From CAZKRU01 sp964555235 (GTDB lineage Bacteria > Verrucomicrobiota > Verrucomicrobiia > Methylacidiphilales > CAMAQI01), in the NCBI GenBank assembly GCA_964555235.1, contig CAZKRU010000015.1:1-59736 (forward strand): 59,736 bases of DNA, in the 5' to 3' direction. Made by a program: the position numbers and the translations under genes. Position 1 is the first letter of the stretch. Each line of letters opens with the position of its first letter. Shown piece after piece: positions 1 to 8,917 of the stretch. Under the pieces are notes generated by a model. The model saw only the letters and a list, made by a program, of their open reading frames with translations. It was not told where the DNA came from and ran no database searches.

Positions 1-87
1 ATCCACGGGCTCAAACGAGTTTGAGACCGATGGATCGATCCTGAAAAGGGCTCCAGGGAGCCCGCCTCCAACTTGGGATTCTTACGT

Positions 88-116
88 TTCGCGGATTTCG
101 CGTGTTTCGCGGGCAA
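88..116. repeat. Dispersed 'cgcgg-tttcgcg' repeat, copy 1
   Basis: The 29 bases are made of three imperfect TTCGCG units ending in GGGCAA. The same sequence, with one extra base, recurs at 36960-36989. Both copies are intergenic. The function is unknown; repeats of this cgcgtttcgcg style are common intergenic elements in some bacterial genomes. Confidence 0.6.
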
Positions 117-214
117 AATTCCTGAATTCCTCGTTTCCTGGTTTCTTCAGACAAATCCTTTACGAGAGAATGCTCTTTTTCTGTTTTGGACACCAATGAA
201 TCGACCGATACCCA

Positions 215-242
215 CGGCGCCCTCGGAGAGGTCGCCCTACCA
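215..242. repeat. Dispersed REP-like repeat, single arm
   Basis: The core is GGCGCCCTC followed by GAGAGG and CCCTACCA. Related arms occur at 4693-4719 and 4751-4777 (as an inverted pair) and at 10495-10523. All copies are intergenic. Confidence 0.55.
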
Positions 243-422
243 GCTGTCGGTCGATTACACGAGGCTCAATAGAACAATCCTTTGCCTTGCGATCTTGGCG
301 AAAGCCCCATACCCACGCATCTACCATTTACATTGCCCCCCATGCGCCCAACATACATCTCCCTCGGAAAAATCATCACGCCGCAGGGAAACTAACCGAC
401 ATCACCAAAAGGAATCCTAATT

Positions 423-548
423 ATGGGCGATCGATCCCCGAAATCCAATCAGAAGAAGTCCAATCAAAAACAGGCCCAAGCCAATAGCGCAGGACTTAAG
501 AAGTCTCAAGCCGAGGCCGCCAAGCAGTCTGCTTCCAAGAAAAAATAG
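423..548 (+). CDS. Small lysine/glutamine-rich basic protein
   Basis: The 41-residue protein begins MGDRSPKSNQKKSNQ and ends in ASKKK. It is almost entirely Lys, Gln, Ser, Ala and Asn, with no hydrophobic core, so it is probably disordered and nucleic-acid or ribosome associated (inference). A purine-rich AAAGGAA lies about 8 bases before the ATG, and a strong intrinsic terminator follows 14 bases after the stop, which together argue for a real transcription unit. From memory, small proteins starting MGD(K/R)SPKS recur in many bacteria as unnamed conserved proteins. No function is assigned. It is too short for many gene callers. Confidence 0.72.
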   Translation: MGDRSPKSNQKKSNQKQAQANSAGLKKSQAEAAKQSASKKK

Positions 549-562
549 TCGCCGGTCTTTTG

Positions 563-602
563 CTGTCTCTTCCGACGAATCCGTCGGAGGAGACAGGTTT
601 TT
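563..602 (+). terminator. Rho-independent terminator
   Basis: The stem pairs 563-577 (CTGTCTCT-TCCGACG) with 582-596 across a 4-base AATC loop: 14 Watson-Crick pairs plus one T-G wobble. It is followed by G and five T residues. It sits just after the stop of the small basic protein gene and would end that transcript. Confidence 0.85.
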
Positions 603-736
603 CGAATTATTCCGGAGCGTGTAGTCGAATCTGGAACTCACGGACTCAGGAAAAATAGGGCGATTCCGGCTGCTTTTTGTTTCTTGAGTTCCTGATTTCC
701 AAATTTAAGTGAGGCCTTGAGATTACTTAAAATGAT

Positions 737-2617
737 CTAAATCAGCGAATACTCCCCCTCGACAAAATAGAGTGGATTAAACGGAGCCAATCGAAGGAAG
801 GTATCCGCATCCGTCTTAACCATTTTTCTCGCCAGACATGCCTGTTCAACGACCGCTTCCGCCCGAGAAGGATTTACTTCACTCAAGGATTGAATCAGTC
901 CACTCCAATATTGATGATGTGCCTTCGGAAGCGCAACCAGCTGCTCCCATCCCGCCATCGCCTCGGAGAAGCATTCCCCCTCGGTCAAAATACTGCAGTT
1001 CAAGTAGGAGAAAAAGGTCCCCTCTTGCGGTGTCACCGCCTGCCAGCACGCCAGACCATCCTCCCGTTGTTGGGAGCGGAAATAGCAGAGTGATTGAAGA
1101 TAGGAAATCAACGCCGGATTCAGCTCGCTGCAAAGGGCCACGGTTTGATAACAATCATCAAATTTTTTCCGGTGAAATTGATCGATCGCCAGATACCACC
1201 ACGCTTGCGAGAGATTCAACGCCATCGCGCCAGCCCGCTCGTTCGCCTCTTCGAGCTCGTTATTTTCCAGCGCAAAAAGTAAGCCCTCTAATTGAGGAGT
1301 TCCGTCGGCCGGATCGAGGATCACCGCTCGTTTCACGATTTTCTTAAAATCATCATTACCCGACCAGCGCATCAGACGGGCATACTTCGCACAGTGCGCC
1401 ACGGTCTTCAAATGCGCTTCCATGTCGTTCGGCAAATCCAACTCTCCTGACCCTTCCTCCAAGGCACAGGAGAGAAGACCATGGATCGCCTTATCCGACT
1501 TTTCCAGTTGGTACAACTGGAGAAAACGCACTTGCGCCAAATCGCGGCGATGCATCCGAAGAAGCAGCGCGCCAGAACGATTTAAGAAACGAGCCGTCTC
1601 TTCCAACCCCACACAAACCTCGCTATGCTCGTAAGCCTTATTCAAATCCCCCTGCTCTTCATAAACCACACTGAGGTTATAATTCACCTCCCCTGGACGC
1701 ATCTTGCGATCAAGCATTGCTTGGAGTGCGCGGATTTCCAAATCACGATCGTGTGCCTTGCATGCCTCCTCCGCCACCTGACAAAGCACACTCCATTGAG
1801 CCTCTTTCGACAGCAATGAAACGCGCGCAAAGACCGCATCGAAATTTTTCTGTGAAAGAAATTGTTCAATTTCAACCGAAGGATCCTTGGCGGGAATCTT
1901 CTGACTGATTTGAGCAATATTTTCCAAACGCTGACTGGCCGCCGCCGGATCCGTCGTTTTTTTGAACTGCTGCAATTCATGGTTCAGATCCTGAACGATC
2001 TTTGCTGAGATTCCGCTGGCGGTGGCAGAATCGACAATTTTTTGCGCGCGTTCCAATTTTTGACGGACCAACTCTTCCGGGTTGCTCAAGCGCAAATCTT
2101 CCGATTTTTTCGGTTGTGTCGATTCGTGATGGAGGCGCTCCGTACGATGCGACGACTTCAATCCGTCCGAAGGCTGTGGCGCCCCATGTGGAATGGAGTC
2201 CTTCAACGCCGCCAACGTCTCTTGAAGCGAGGCGAGCGTCTCTTGATCGCTCGGGTCAAAACAGAGACTCTGACGTATCAACGCCTCTGCCGTCTCCGGC
2301 ATTTGAAATTCCCTCAAAAACATCACCCCGAGCTGCTCGATCACTTTGGGCGATGTCGGATTTCGCGCAAACTTGAGCAAGAGCCGCTCCTGAACCGCCC
2401 CCATCATCGGCTGGGGATTTGCGCCGCGATTTGAACTCCCCTGTTTGAGCGCAAGCGCCTCCAACCCCTTCGTGAGAATCTGGAAAGTGCGAAGAACCGC
2501 AAATTCCTTTTGATCCATCGCCACTAAAATTAAACTGATCCAATGTTCCGTACGTGTCGGATGATTCTCCAACTGAGAGAGAACGTAACTGTAACTGGTT
2601 TTTCCCGTATCAATCAT
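737..2617 (-). CDS. TPR-repeat protein (626 aa)
   Basis: A large soluble-looking protein with tetratricopeptide-type helical repeats. They are clearest in the middle (VNYNLSVVYEEQGDLNKAY and following), with an N-terminal repeat-like part and a charged, Gln/Ser/Lys-rich linker at about residues 140-230. No signal peptide or catalytic motif is visible. It is the last gene of an apparent operon after the LolA-like and CHASE2 genes, with a 26-base gap to the CHASE2 gene. TPR proteins usually act as scaffolds. The context suggests it works with the membrane-bound CHASE2 sensor, but this is inference. The ribosome site before the ATG is weak. Confidence 0.8.
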   Translation of the reverse strand: MIDTGKTSYSYVLSQLENHPTRTEHWISLILVAMDQKEFAVLRTFQILTKGLEALALKQGSSNRGANPQPMMGAVQERLLLKFARNPTSPKVIEQLGVMFLREFQMPETAEALIRQSLCFDPSDQETLASLQETLAALKDSIPHGAPQPSDGLKSSHRTERLHHESTQPKKSEDLRLSNPEELVRQKLERAQKIVDSATASGISAKIVQDLNHELQQFKKTTDPAAASQRLENIAQISQKIPAKDPSVEIEQFLSQKNFDAVFARVSLLSKEAQWSVLCQVAEEACKAHDRDLEIRALQAMLDRKMRPGEVNYNLSVVYEEQGDLNKAYEHSEVCVGLEETARFLNRSGALLLRMHRRDLAQVRFLQLYQLEKSDKAIHGLLSCALEEGSGELDLPNDMEAHLKTVAHCAKYARLMRWSGNDDFKKIVKRAVILDPADGTPQLEGLLFALENNELEEANERAGAMALNLSQAWWYLAIDQFHRKKFDDCYQTVALCSELNPALISYLQSLCYFRSQQREDGLACWQAVTPQEGTFFSYLNCSILTEGECFSEAMAGWEQLVALPKAHHQYWSGLIQSLSEVNPSRAEAVVEQACLARKMVKTDADTFLRLAPFNPLYFVEGEYSLI

Positions 2618-2643
2618 GAATTTGATCCAACGGAATCATTTCC

Positions 2644-3900
2644 TCACTCCGCCCATTCCGGTTTGACTTCAGCCTCGGAAAACTCCCAGTAGACCGCCGC
2701 CAATCCTGCCAAGACCGCACCGATACAGAGCAACCCAAAAGCAGGGACCGGAAAGAGAATGTTGTTTCCCTGGAGCATCAGAACCGCGCCTTCCCCATAA
2801 ACGCCCGCAACGACACCGACGAGGATAGCCGCCCACAATCGCTTCCAGACCACCATCAACCCTGCAACGCAAACGGCGAAGGAGATGAAGAGCACTCCAA
2901 TGAGTGCGGGATGCGCCGGACGAAAGAAATCGTTCTGCAAGATATTCTCCACCGCCTGCATCTGAACTTCCACTTCGTTGCGCGGCCCGAGCGGGGATTG
3001 AAAAACAGCCCCTTGATCCGTTCGACCGACCCAGACTTGTCGGCGTCGCAAGGTTCGAAGATCGTAAGCGGGCACTTCATTCCGCTCGCGCTGGTCCGCA
3101 TAAACGAGAAAGTCGTCGAAGGAAATCACCGGATAGGAAAGTTTCCGATAGCGCACCCGGAGTCCTCCCTCGCGATCGACCGGAATCCGTCGAAGCAATT
3201 TTCCTTTCGCATCCCGCAATTCCAATTCCGTGCCGATCTTCATCTTGCTTTTGGACAAATCCGCCCCGAGTCGCTCGGCCGCCGCCTGCAGGACGAGCGA
3301 GGGAATCACCCGCTCCCTCCAACGGAAGACCAACGGAATTGACTTCACACTTCCTTGCGGACCCGAAGTCATATTGGAAACACCAACATGGCACCCTCCT
3401 GAAAACGTACTCACGGGCCAAAAGACCGAGTGATACGGCGTCATCGACTGCATCTCCCCTTCAAAGGGAATGCTGATCAAATTTCCCGGAGGCGGGACTT
3501 CGTTTCCAACTTGAAACGCGGCCGCAGCAAAAATCACGCGATCATGTCGCTCGACCAGACTCGCAAAGGTCCCATCAAATGCCTCCTGACGATGATTCTG
3601 ATCATGCAACAGAACTTCGAATACAACACTTTGAGGTACCGTCGGAATCAACGCCCGAAGCACCAACGCAAAATCCAATCGCGGCCAGGGCCAGGGGCGA
3701 TCACTTGGAATTCGATCAATCGCGATCAACGCCAGGTCATTCGAAACAATCTCACGCACCGGAGGCTGGCGCTGTTGCCAATCCAAAAAAGCGGAATCCC
3801 ATTCCACCAAAACCCCAGACTGCTGAAGCATCAACACGCCAATGGCCCAGACCAACGCCAGAACCACTGCGATCCGGGTACGTTCCTTGATACGGTTCAT
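2644..3900 (-). CDS. CHASE2-domain membrane protein without output domain
   Basis: The 418-residue protein has one N-terminal membrane helix (about residues 9-27) and an extracytoplasmic CHASE2 sensor domain with the typical LALIAIDRIPSDRPWPWPR start. Three C-terminal membrane helices follow (about 335-400). CHASE2 proteins normally end in a kinase, cyclase or similar output domain; this one stops after the helices with a short tail, so it is either a sensor acting through a partner or a structural relative. It lies between the LolA-like gene (15-base gap) and the TPR gene (26-base gap). A second CHASE2 protein, with a cyclase, is encoded at 30872-33247. Confidence 0.85.
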   Translation of the reverse strand: MNRIKERTRIAVVLALVWAIGVLMLQQSGVLVEWDSAFLDWQQRQPPVREIVSNDLALIAIDRIPSDRPWPWPRLDFALVLRALIPTVPQSVVFEVLLHDQNHRQEAFDGTFASLVERHDRVIFAAAAFQVGNEVPPPGNLISIPFEGEMQSMTPYHSVFWPVSTFSGGCHVGVSNMTSGPQGSVKSIPLVFRWRERVIPSLVLQAAAERLGADLSKSKMKIGTELELRDAKGKLLRRIPVDREGGLRVRYRKLSYPVISFDDFLVYADQRERNEVPAYDLRTLRRRQVWVGRTDQGAVFQSPLGPRNEVEVQMQAVENILQNDFFRPAHPALIGVLFISFAVCVAGLMVVWKRLWAAILVGVVAGVYGEGAVLMLQGNNILFPVPAFGLLCIGAVLAGLAAVYWEFSEAEVKPEWAE

Positions 3901-3915
3901 TCCCGTGGCTTCCGT

Positions 3916-4641
3916 TTAATGGATTCCCGACTTACCAGGCTCGCCCGTTCGAATCTCCACATACGTTCTCGAGGAGGAAAGATCGCGCCCTGGAATGATC
4001 GAGGAGAGCTGCATCTCCTTGATCACATAAGCATTCCCAATTTTCTGAACCCCATTGATCTCCACCCGTTTCACGACCTGATTTTTTGAGTTGTAGGCGT
4101 CGATTCGAAGAAAGGCAAAGAACTCGGAGCTGATCCAGTACCGCGCTTTCGCGTAAGAGCTGATTCCCGGAGGTTTCGCTTCAAAGGCCCAAGCCGGCAA
4201 CGTCTTGATGGAATCCGTTCCGAGTGTGCGAATCTCATCCCATCGAATAAACTCCAATCCAAGATCCTCGTAGGTCATATCGGTATCCAAAATTTTATTC
4301 AATCGCTCCTTCCCAGTCACCGGCGTCCACGTCACCTTACTACTGATGCGACGCTCCAAAATCGTGACATCCGGCGAAAGGACCACTCGAACCTGAAGGG
4401 GCTGATCTTGAAATTCATAAATCATCTCCCGCCCCAAAGTACGCAGAATGATCGGATAAACTTTCTTTTCCGTGCGAACAATCCCCTCGAGTTTAAAATC
4501 TTGAAGCCTGAGGTTCCGCCAAATCTTCGCTTGAACAAAATCGACCGGGGGAACAACCCCCTTCGGATTCGGCTCCGCCTGCAGCGAAACCATTCCAAAC
4601 CCGATCACCCAACCGATCCAGAGCCGCAATCTAAAATTCAT
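3916..4641 (-). CDS. Exported LolA-like lipoprotein-sorting family protein
   Basis: The 241-residue protein has a signal peptide (MNFRLRLWIGWVIGFGM, cleavage near LQAEP). The mature part resembles the outer-membrane lipoprotein-sorting (LolA/LolB-like) fold, with conserved 'Y-S--F---R-D-YN---VVKR-E' and C-terminal 'SSRTYVEI' patterns. Such proteins bind lipid or lipoprotein acyl chains in the periplasm; the exact ligand cannot be told from sequence. It is the first gene of the minus-strand operon with CHASE2 and TPR genes. A GGAAC ribosome site precedes the ATG. Confidence 0.75.
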   Translation of the reverse strand: MNFRLRLWIGWVIGFGMVSLQAEPNPKGVVPPVDFVQAKIWRNLRLQDFKLEGIVRTEKKVYPIILRTLGREMIYEFQDQPLQVRVVLSPDVTILERRISSKVTWTPVTGKERLNKILDTDMTYEDLGLEFIRWDEIRTLGTDSIKTLPAWAFEAKPPGISSYAKARYWISSEFFAFLRIDAYNSKNQVVKRVEINGVQKIGNAYVIKEMQLSSIIPGRDLSSSRTYVEIRTGEPGKSGIH

Positions 4642-4692
4642 GTGAGTTCCGTTCTAACGGGAGAACCCTCCTTCGCCAAGCCCGTTTTCAAC

Positions 4693-4777
4693 GGTAGGGA
4701 TGGCTCTCCGAGATGTCCGCTTCGTAAATACTGTAATATCGATCGAAGCCCGGACGCCTCGGAGAGGCATCCCTACC
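4693..4777. repeat. Paired REP-like inverted repeat
   Basis: The arm at 4693-4719 (GGTAGGGATGGCTCTCCGAG and on) is the reverse complement of the arm at 4751-4777, matching at 24 of 27 positions across a 31-base loop. It lies between divergent genes. Single arms of the same family occur at 215-242 and 10495-10523. The organisation is like REP/RAYT-type palindromes, although no RAYT transposase is in the window. Confidence 0.75.
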
Positions 4778-4825
4778 AATCAAAATTCTGATTGATAATC
4801 CGGATCCCTTCACAACAATGCTGTC

Positions 4826-5896
4826 ATGAGCTCTCTCTTCGACCCCATTCAAATCGGCGACTTCCATCTACCGAATCGCATTCTGATGGCTCCCCTCACC
4901 CGCTGTCGCGCCAGCGAAGGACGCGTTCCGAATGATTTGATGCGGGAGTATTATGTCCAGCGTGCTACCGCCGGATTGATCTTCACCGAAGCGACCTCTG
5001 TTTCGCCAATGGGAGTCGGTTATCCCAATACTCCGGGAATTTGGTCTCAAGACCAGGTGAGCGGCTGGAAATCGATCACTCGCGCCGTTCACGATGCGGG
5101 AGGTCGCATCCTTCTTCAACTCTGGCATGTCGGACGTGTCTCGGATCCGATTTATCTCAACGGCGAACTGCCTATTGCTCCAAGTGCCATCGCGCCGACC
5201 GGTCACGTCAGCCTGATTCGTCCTCAAAAACCGTTCGTCACACCGCGAGCTTTGGAGCTTCACGAAATTCCCGGAATCATCGAGGACTACCGCAAGGGAG
5301 CGGAAAACGCACAAGCCGCCGGATTCGACGGCGTCGAAATTCATGGGGCCAATGGTTACCTTCTCGATCAATTTCTCCAAGACAGCACGAATCACCGCAC
5401 GGACGAATACGGAGGCTCCTTGGAAAACCGAGCCCGTCTCCTGTTAGAAGTGGCCGATGCCGTGATCTCCGTTTGGGGATCCCGCCGCGTCGGGCTTCAT
5501 ATTGCCCCTCGGTGCGACGCTCACGGAATGGGGGACTCCCATCCTGCGGCAACCTTTGGTTATGTCGCCAAAGAGATGGGAAAACGAAAACTCGCCTTCC
5601 TCTGCGCAAGAGAGTCGAACGAGGCAAATCGGCTCGGGCCTCAACTTAAAGCCGCCTTCGGAGGTGCCTACATCGCCAACGAAAAATTCACCAAAACCAG
5701 TGCCGAAGAAGTGATCGAAAAAGGGGAAGCCGATGCCGTCGCCTTTGGAAAACTTTTCATCGCCAATCCGGATCTCCCGAAGCGTTTCAAAATTGGAGCT
5801 GAACTCAACACGCCTGATCCCAGCACCTTCTACGCCTCCGGACCGAAGGGATACACCGACTATCCCACCCTGGAAGTCACCGCAATCCCAGCCTAA
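4826..5896 (+). CDS. Old-yellow-enzyme family NADH:flavin oxidoreductase
   Basis: The 356-residue protein is an FMN-dependent TIM-barrel ene-reductase of the NemA/PETNR type, reducing activated C=C bonds or nitro compounds with NAD(P)H. Visible family signatures are LPNRILMAPLTRCRA near the N-terminus, LQLWHVGR, GFDGVEIHGANGYLLDQFL (His and Asn that bind the substrate carbonyl), TDEYGGSLENR, the phosphate-binding GKLFIANPDLPKR and the C-terminal GYTDYPTL. The length is normal for the family. The next gene, a GNAT enzyme, begins on the base after its stop, so the two are co-transcribed. The physiological substrate is unknown. Confidence 0.92.
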   Translation: MSSLFDPIQIGDFHLPNRILMAPLTRCRASEGRVPNDLMREYYVQRATAGLIFTEATSVSPMGVGYPNTPGIWSQDQVSGWKSITRAVHDAGGRILLQLWHVGRVSDPIYLNGELPIAPSAIAPTGHVSLIRPQKPFVTPRALELHEIPGIIEDYRKGAENAQAAGFDGVEIHGANGYLLDQFLQDSTNHRTDEYGGSLENRARLLLEVADAVISVWGSRRVGLHIAPRCDAHGMGDSHPAATFGYVAKEMGKRKLAFLCARESNEANRLGPQLKAAFGGAYIANEKFTKTSAEEVIEKGEADAVAFGKLFIANPDLPKRFKIGAELNTPDPSTFYASGPKGYTDYPTLEVTAIPA

Positions 5897-6307
5897 ATGA
5901 TGAAATACCAAATTCGAGAAGGTTGTAACGCCATGGATTTTGACCAAATCCATGGTTGGCTCTCTCAGACTTATTGGTCCCCCGGAATTGAACGGGATCG
6001 AGTGATTCGGGGCGCACAACATTCCACCCTTGTCCTTGGAGCCTTTGACGGAAAAGATCAGATCGCCTACGCACGTGTTGTTTCCGACACCACACGCTTT
6101 GCTTACCTTGCAGATGTTTTCGTCATCGAATCTCATCGAGGTCAAGGAATCGCTCAAGCTCTCGTTCAATACGCGCTGAAGCATTCCCTACTTCAAGACG
6201 TTTCCAGTTGGTATCTCCGCACTTTGGATGCCCACGGCGTTTACGAAAAACTCGGCTTTAAACCGATCTCAGATCCTGAGCGCTGGATGAGTTGGAAAAA
6301 AGGATAA
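5897..6307 (+). CDS. GNAT-family N-acetyltransferase
   Basis: The 136-residue protein is a single GNAT domain. The acetyl-CoA pyrophosphate loop is ESHRGQGIAQALVQYAL (motif A), followed by motif B with YEKLGFKPI and a tryptophan-rich end. Two ATG codons are adjacent (5897 and 5900); either could start translation. It follows the flavin oxidoreductase stop with no gap. The small single-domain form is typical of amino-group acetyltransferases, but the substrate cannot be predicted. Confidence 0.88.
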   Translation: MMKYQIREGCNAMDFDQIHGWLSQTYWSPGIERDRVIRGAQHSTLVLGAFDGKDQIAYARVVSDTTRFAYLADVFVIESHRGQGIAQALVQYALKHSLLQDVSSWYLRTLDAHGVYEKLGFKPISDPERWMSWKKG

Positions 6308-6359
6308 GTCCGGATTTTAACCACGAAGCGGCACCCTGGCTCCTGGCGTTAATTTCCTC

Positions 6360-7460
6360 TCACTTTAAATACGGCTCGTAACACTGCTCCAAAGTCCGAC
6401 ACATTCCGCTCAGGGTGTGAAGGGATAAAACCTGGCGGCGACCCGCATCTCCCAAACGACGAGAGAGCTCAGGATCTCTGGCGAGTCGCTCCATTGCTTT
6501 GGCGAGTCCATCGGAATCGTGCGGTTCCACTAAAAGACCGGTCGCGTTGTTTTGGACCACTTCGGGAATTCCACCGACCCGCGTCGCGACGACCGGTTTT
6601 CCAGTCGATTGTGCTTGGAGAATGATTTGAGGGACGCCTTCGTATCCAGTCGAGGGAAGAACCAGAAGATCGATCGCTCTTAGGACCTCGGCCACATCGT
6701 CGCGATGTCCGAGCATTTTGACACAACCTTCCAATCCCATCGTCTGAATTTTTTCCTGGAGCCGCGTCTCTCCGGGACCTCCTCCGACAATCCAAAAACG
6801 GGCATTGGGAAGATGTCCCCGCACTCGTAATATCGCATCCAGAAAATCGTCATGCCCCTTCCAACTGCGCAGGACGGAGATCATTCCGGCAATCCATTCT
6901 TTGGGGGAAACCCCCACCTCGCTTCGCACGACCTCTCCATTTCCCGGCGAGAACTGCAGTTCATCAATTCCGGTTGGAAGCGAAATCACCCGATGAGAGT
7001 CCAATGACAATTCCTCAATCAAACGAGCCTGAATTCGCTCACTCGTCGTAAAAACCAGATGCGGCACAGTTCCAAAACCGATGCGACTCCAGAAGGGATT
7101 CGGGTAATCGACTTCAATATGTCGCGAACGAATCACCAGCGAAACCCCCGCAAGACGCGCGGCCAATCCGCCGATCCAGCCATCGCGGGAACTGTGCATG
7201 TTCACCACCTGAATCTTTTCCCGCCTCATCCAGAGCGAAAATGTCAGAATGATCCATGGATAAAGCCACTTTCGATCACTGAGTGGATAGATCTCAAATT
7301 GATCGGCAGCCGCCCGTCGAAAAATTTCGCTATTCTCCGGGGCCGCCAACAAAAGCCGATGCCCTCGCGACCGCATCGCTTGCATCTCCCGGAAAACCCG
7401 AATCTCCTGACCTCCCCATCCCCGGGAGGTCTCCGTGTGTAAGATCGTCCAACTTGCCAC
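6360..7460 (-). CDS. Family 4 glycosyltransferase
   Basis: The protein of about 366 residues has a GT-B fold. The N-terminal half starts WTILHTETSRGWGGQEIRV, a nucleotide-sugar GT4 pattern. The C-terminal half has GGGPGE, HRDDVAEVLRAIDLLVLPS and EGVPQIILQAQSTGKPVVAT. In the last motif the second Glu of the family EX7E signature is Gln, a variant seen in other glycosyltransferases. I chose the GTG at 7460, because GGAAAG lies 7 bases upstream; TTG at 7475 is possible. Probably cell-envelope polysaccharide or LPS synthesis (inference). Confidence 0.88.
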   Translation of the reverse strand: MASWTILHTETSRGWGGQEIRVFREMQAMRSRGHRLLLAAPENSEIFRRAAADQFEIYPLSDRKWLYPWIILTFSLWMRREKIQVVNMHSSRDGWIGGLAARLAGVSLVIRSRHIEVDYPNPFWSRIGFGTVPHLVFTTSERIQARLIEELSLDSHRVISLPTGIDELQFSPGNGEVVRSEVGVSPKEWIAGMISVLRSWKGHDDFLDAILRVRGHLPNARFWIVGGGPGETRLQEKIQTMGLEGCVKMLGHRDDVAEVLRAIDLLVLPSTGYEGVPQIILQAQSTGKPVVATRVGGIPEVVQNNATGLLVEPHDSDGLAKAMERLARDPELSRRLGDAGRRQVLSLHTLSGMCRTLEQCYEPYLK

Positions 7461-7478
7461 AGTCAAACTTTCCAAAAA

Positions 7479-8909
7479 TTAAGCAGGCCCAATTCCGAGC
7501 TTTTCCACTCGAGTTTTCAGAGCCGCCTTGGTGATCCCCAAAAGCTTCGACGCTTGCGCCGGATCATTTTCAGATTTCCTCAGCGCTCGAATCAACATCG
7601 CACGCTCTGCGGCAATCAAAATCGATTCTTCCTTTCCTTGAATTCGTTCGAAAAGATCATCCCAAAGTTCATCCGTCGATCCACTGCCACTCAAAACCGA
7701 GATCGCCGGGCCACCCGTGGTCCAGCGGGCAATATCCTTCGGCAAATGCGTCGTCTGAATCGTCGTCCCCGCCGCCACCACCATCGCGCGCTGAATGCAA
7801 TTTTCCAATTCACGAACATTCCCCGGCCACGGATAAAGCTGCAAAGCATCCAAGGCTTCCTGGGATATTTTTGTAGAAGCATTCGGCTGCTTCAGGCGCA
7901 GTTTGTTAATGAAGTAATCCGCCAGCAGCGGGAGATCTCCCAAACGGTCCCGAAGCGGCGGCAGATGCACATGCACGACATTCAACCGATAATAAAGATC
8001 CTCGCGAAAGGTCTTCCTCTCGACCATCGTCGTCAGCGCCTTATTCGTTGCCGCAAGAATCCGAACGTCGGTCTTCATCGTTTCATTGCTTCCCAGTCGG
8101 GAAAATTCACCCTCCTGCAGGATTCGAAGAAACTTGGCCTGGGTCGCCAAGGGCATCTCTCCGATTTCATCGAGGAACAAGGTCCCTCGGTCGCACTGTT
8201 CAAATTTACCGATCCGTTGGTTCATTGCTCCCGTGAACGCCCCCTTCTCATGACCAAAGAGCTCGCTCTCCAGAAGATTTTCCGGAATCGCCGCGCAATT
8301 CATCGCCACAAAAAGATTCTTCGCCCGTGGGCTGTTCTGATGAATCGCCCGCGCCACCAGTTCTTTTCCCGTTCCACTCTCTCCCGTGACCAAAACCGTG
8401 GCATTCGTCGGCGCCACCTGTCCGATTGATTTGTAAACCTCCTGCATGGCCGGTGAATTTCCAACAATTGTCTGGCGTAAATCCTCTGCCGTTAATCGAA
8501 CCGGTTGCGTGACCGTCTCCGACTTTGCCGTCATCGCCGCTTTGAGCGCCCGGGCGATCAGTTCCTTGAGCTGGGGAATATCAAACGGCTTGAGGACATA
8601 ATCAAACGCCCCAAGCTTCATCGCTTCAATCGCCGTCTGGGAAGTCCCGTAGGCAGTCATCATGATGATCACCTGTTTCGGATTCTGAAGACGAATTTCG
8701 CGAAGACTATCCAGGCCGTTCTGCTGTCCCATGCGAATATCCATCACCACCAGATCCGGAGTTTCCGCCTTGGCCAGTTTCGCCCCGAGGTCACCCGATT
8801 CTGCTGTCAAAATCTCAATCGGCTCATTTTGAAAAAGGCGTTTGAACGAGTAGTGCACGTCCTTTTCGTCATCAATAATCAAAAGCTTCTGTTTCGCTTC
8901 GGCTGCCAT
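7479..8909 (-). CDS. Sigma-54-dependent response regulator (NtrC family)
   Basis: The 476-residue protein has three domains in NtrC order. A receiver domain (about 1-120) carries the acidic pair DDE and phospho-acceptor Asp57 in VVMDIRMG. The AAA+ sigma-54 activator domain (about 145-380) has Walker A GESGTGKE, the sigma-54 contact loop GAFTGA and Walker B LFLDEIGEM. A C-terminal Fis-type helix-turn-helix follows (ASKLLGITKAALKTRVEKLG). It would activate sigma-54 promoters when phosphorylated. No histidine kinase is adjacent; the GAF-GAF kinase at 14515-16200 is one possible partner. The start is supported by GGAGGAG 5 bases upstream. Confidence 0.95.
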   Translation of the reverse strand: MAAEAKQKLLIIDDEKDVHYSFKRLFQNEPIEILTAESGDLGAKLAKAETPDLVVMDIRMGQQNGLDSLREIRLQNPKQVIIMMTAYGTSQTAIEAMKLGAFDYVLKPFDIPQLKELIARALKAAMTAKSETVTQPVRLTAEDLRQTIVGNSPAMQEVYKSIGQVAPTNATVLVTGESGTGKELVARAIHQNSPRAKNLFVAMNCAAIPENLLESELFGHEKGAFTGAMNQRIGKFEQCDRGTLFLDEIGEMPLATQAKFLRILQEGEFSRLGSNETMKTDVRILAATNKALTTMVERKTFREDLYYRLNVVHVHLPPLRDRLGDLPLLADYFINKLRLKQPNASTKISQEALDALQLYPWPGNVRELENCIQRAMVVAAGTTIQTTHLPKDIARWTTGGPAISVLSGSGSTDELWDDLFERIQGKEESILIAAERAMLIRALRKSENDPAQASKLLGITKAALKTRVEKLGIGPA

Positions 8910-8917
8910 ATCTCCTC

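Larger units (their letters stand above)
1..422. other. Noncoding region with dispersed repeats
   Basis: I see no convincing gene here. The stretch holds a perfect palindrome at 10-25 (CTCAAAC, GA, GTTTGAG), a hairpin at 48-63 (GGGCTCC, AG, GGAGCCC) and two copies of repeat families found elsewhere in the window (88-116 and 215-242). Reading frames across it are built from the repeats (for example Arg-Asn-rich runs from the cgcgg units) and have no protein-like composition. Confidence 0.6.

Noticed and set aside
11..196. 61-codon minus-strand frame
   Set aside because: Built from the cgcgg repeat; no ribosome site.
7554..8429. 291-codon plus-strand frame
   Set aside because: Antisense to the response-regulator gene; Arg-rich shadow frame.
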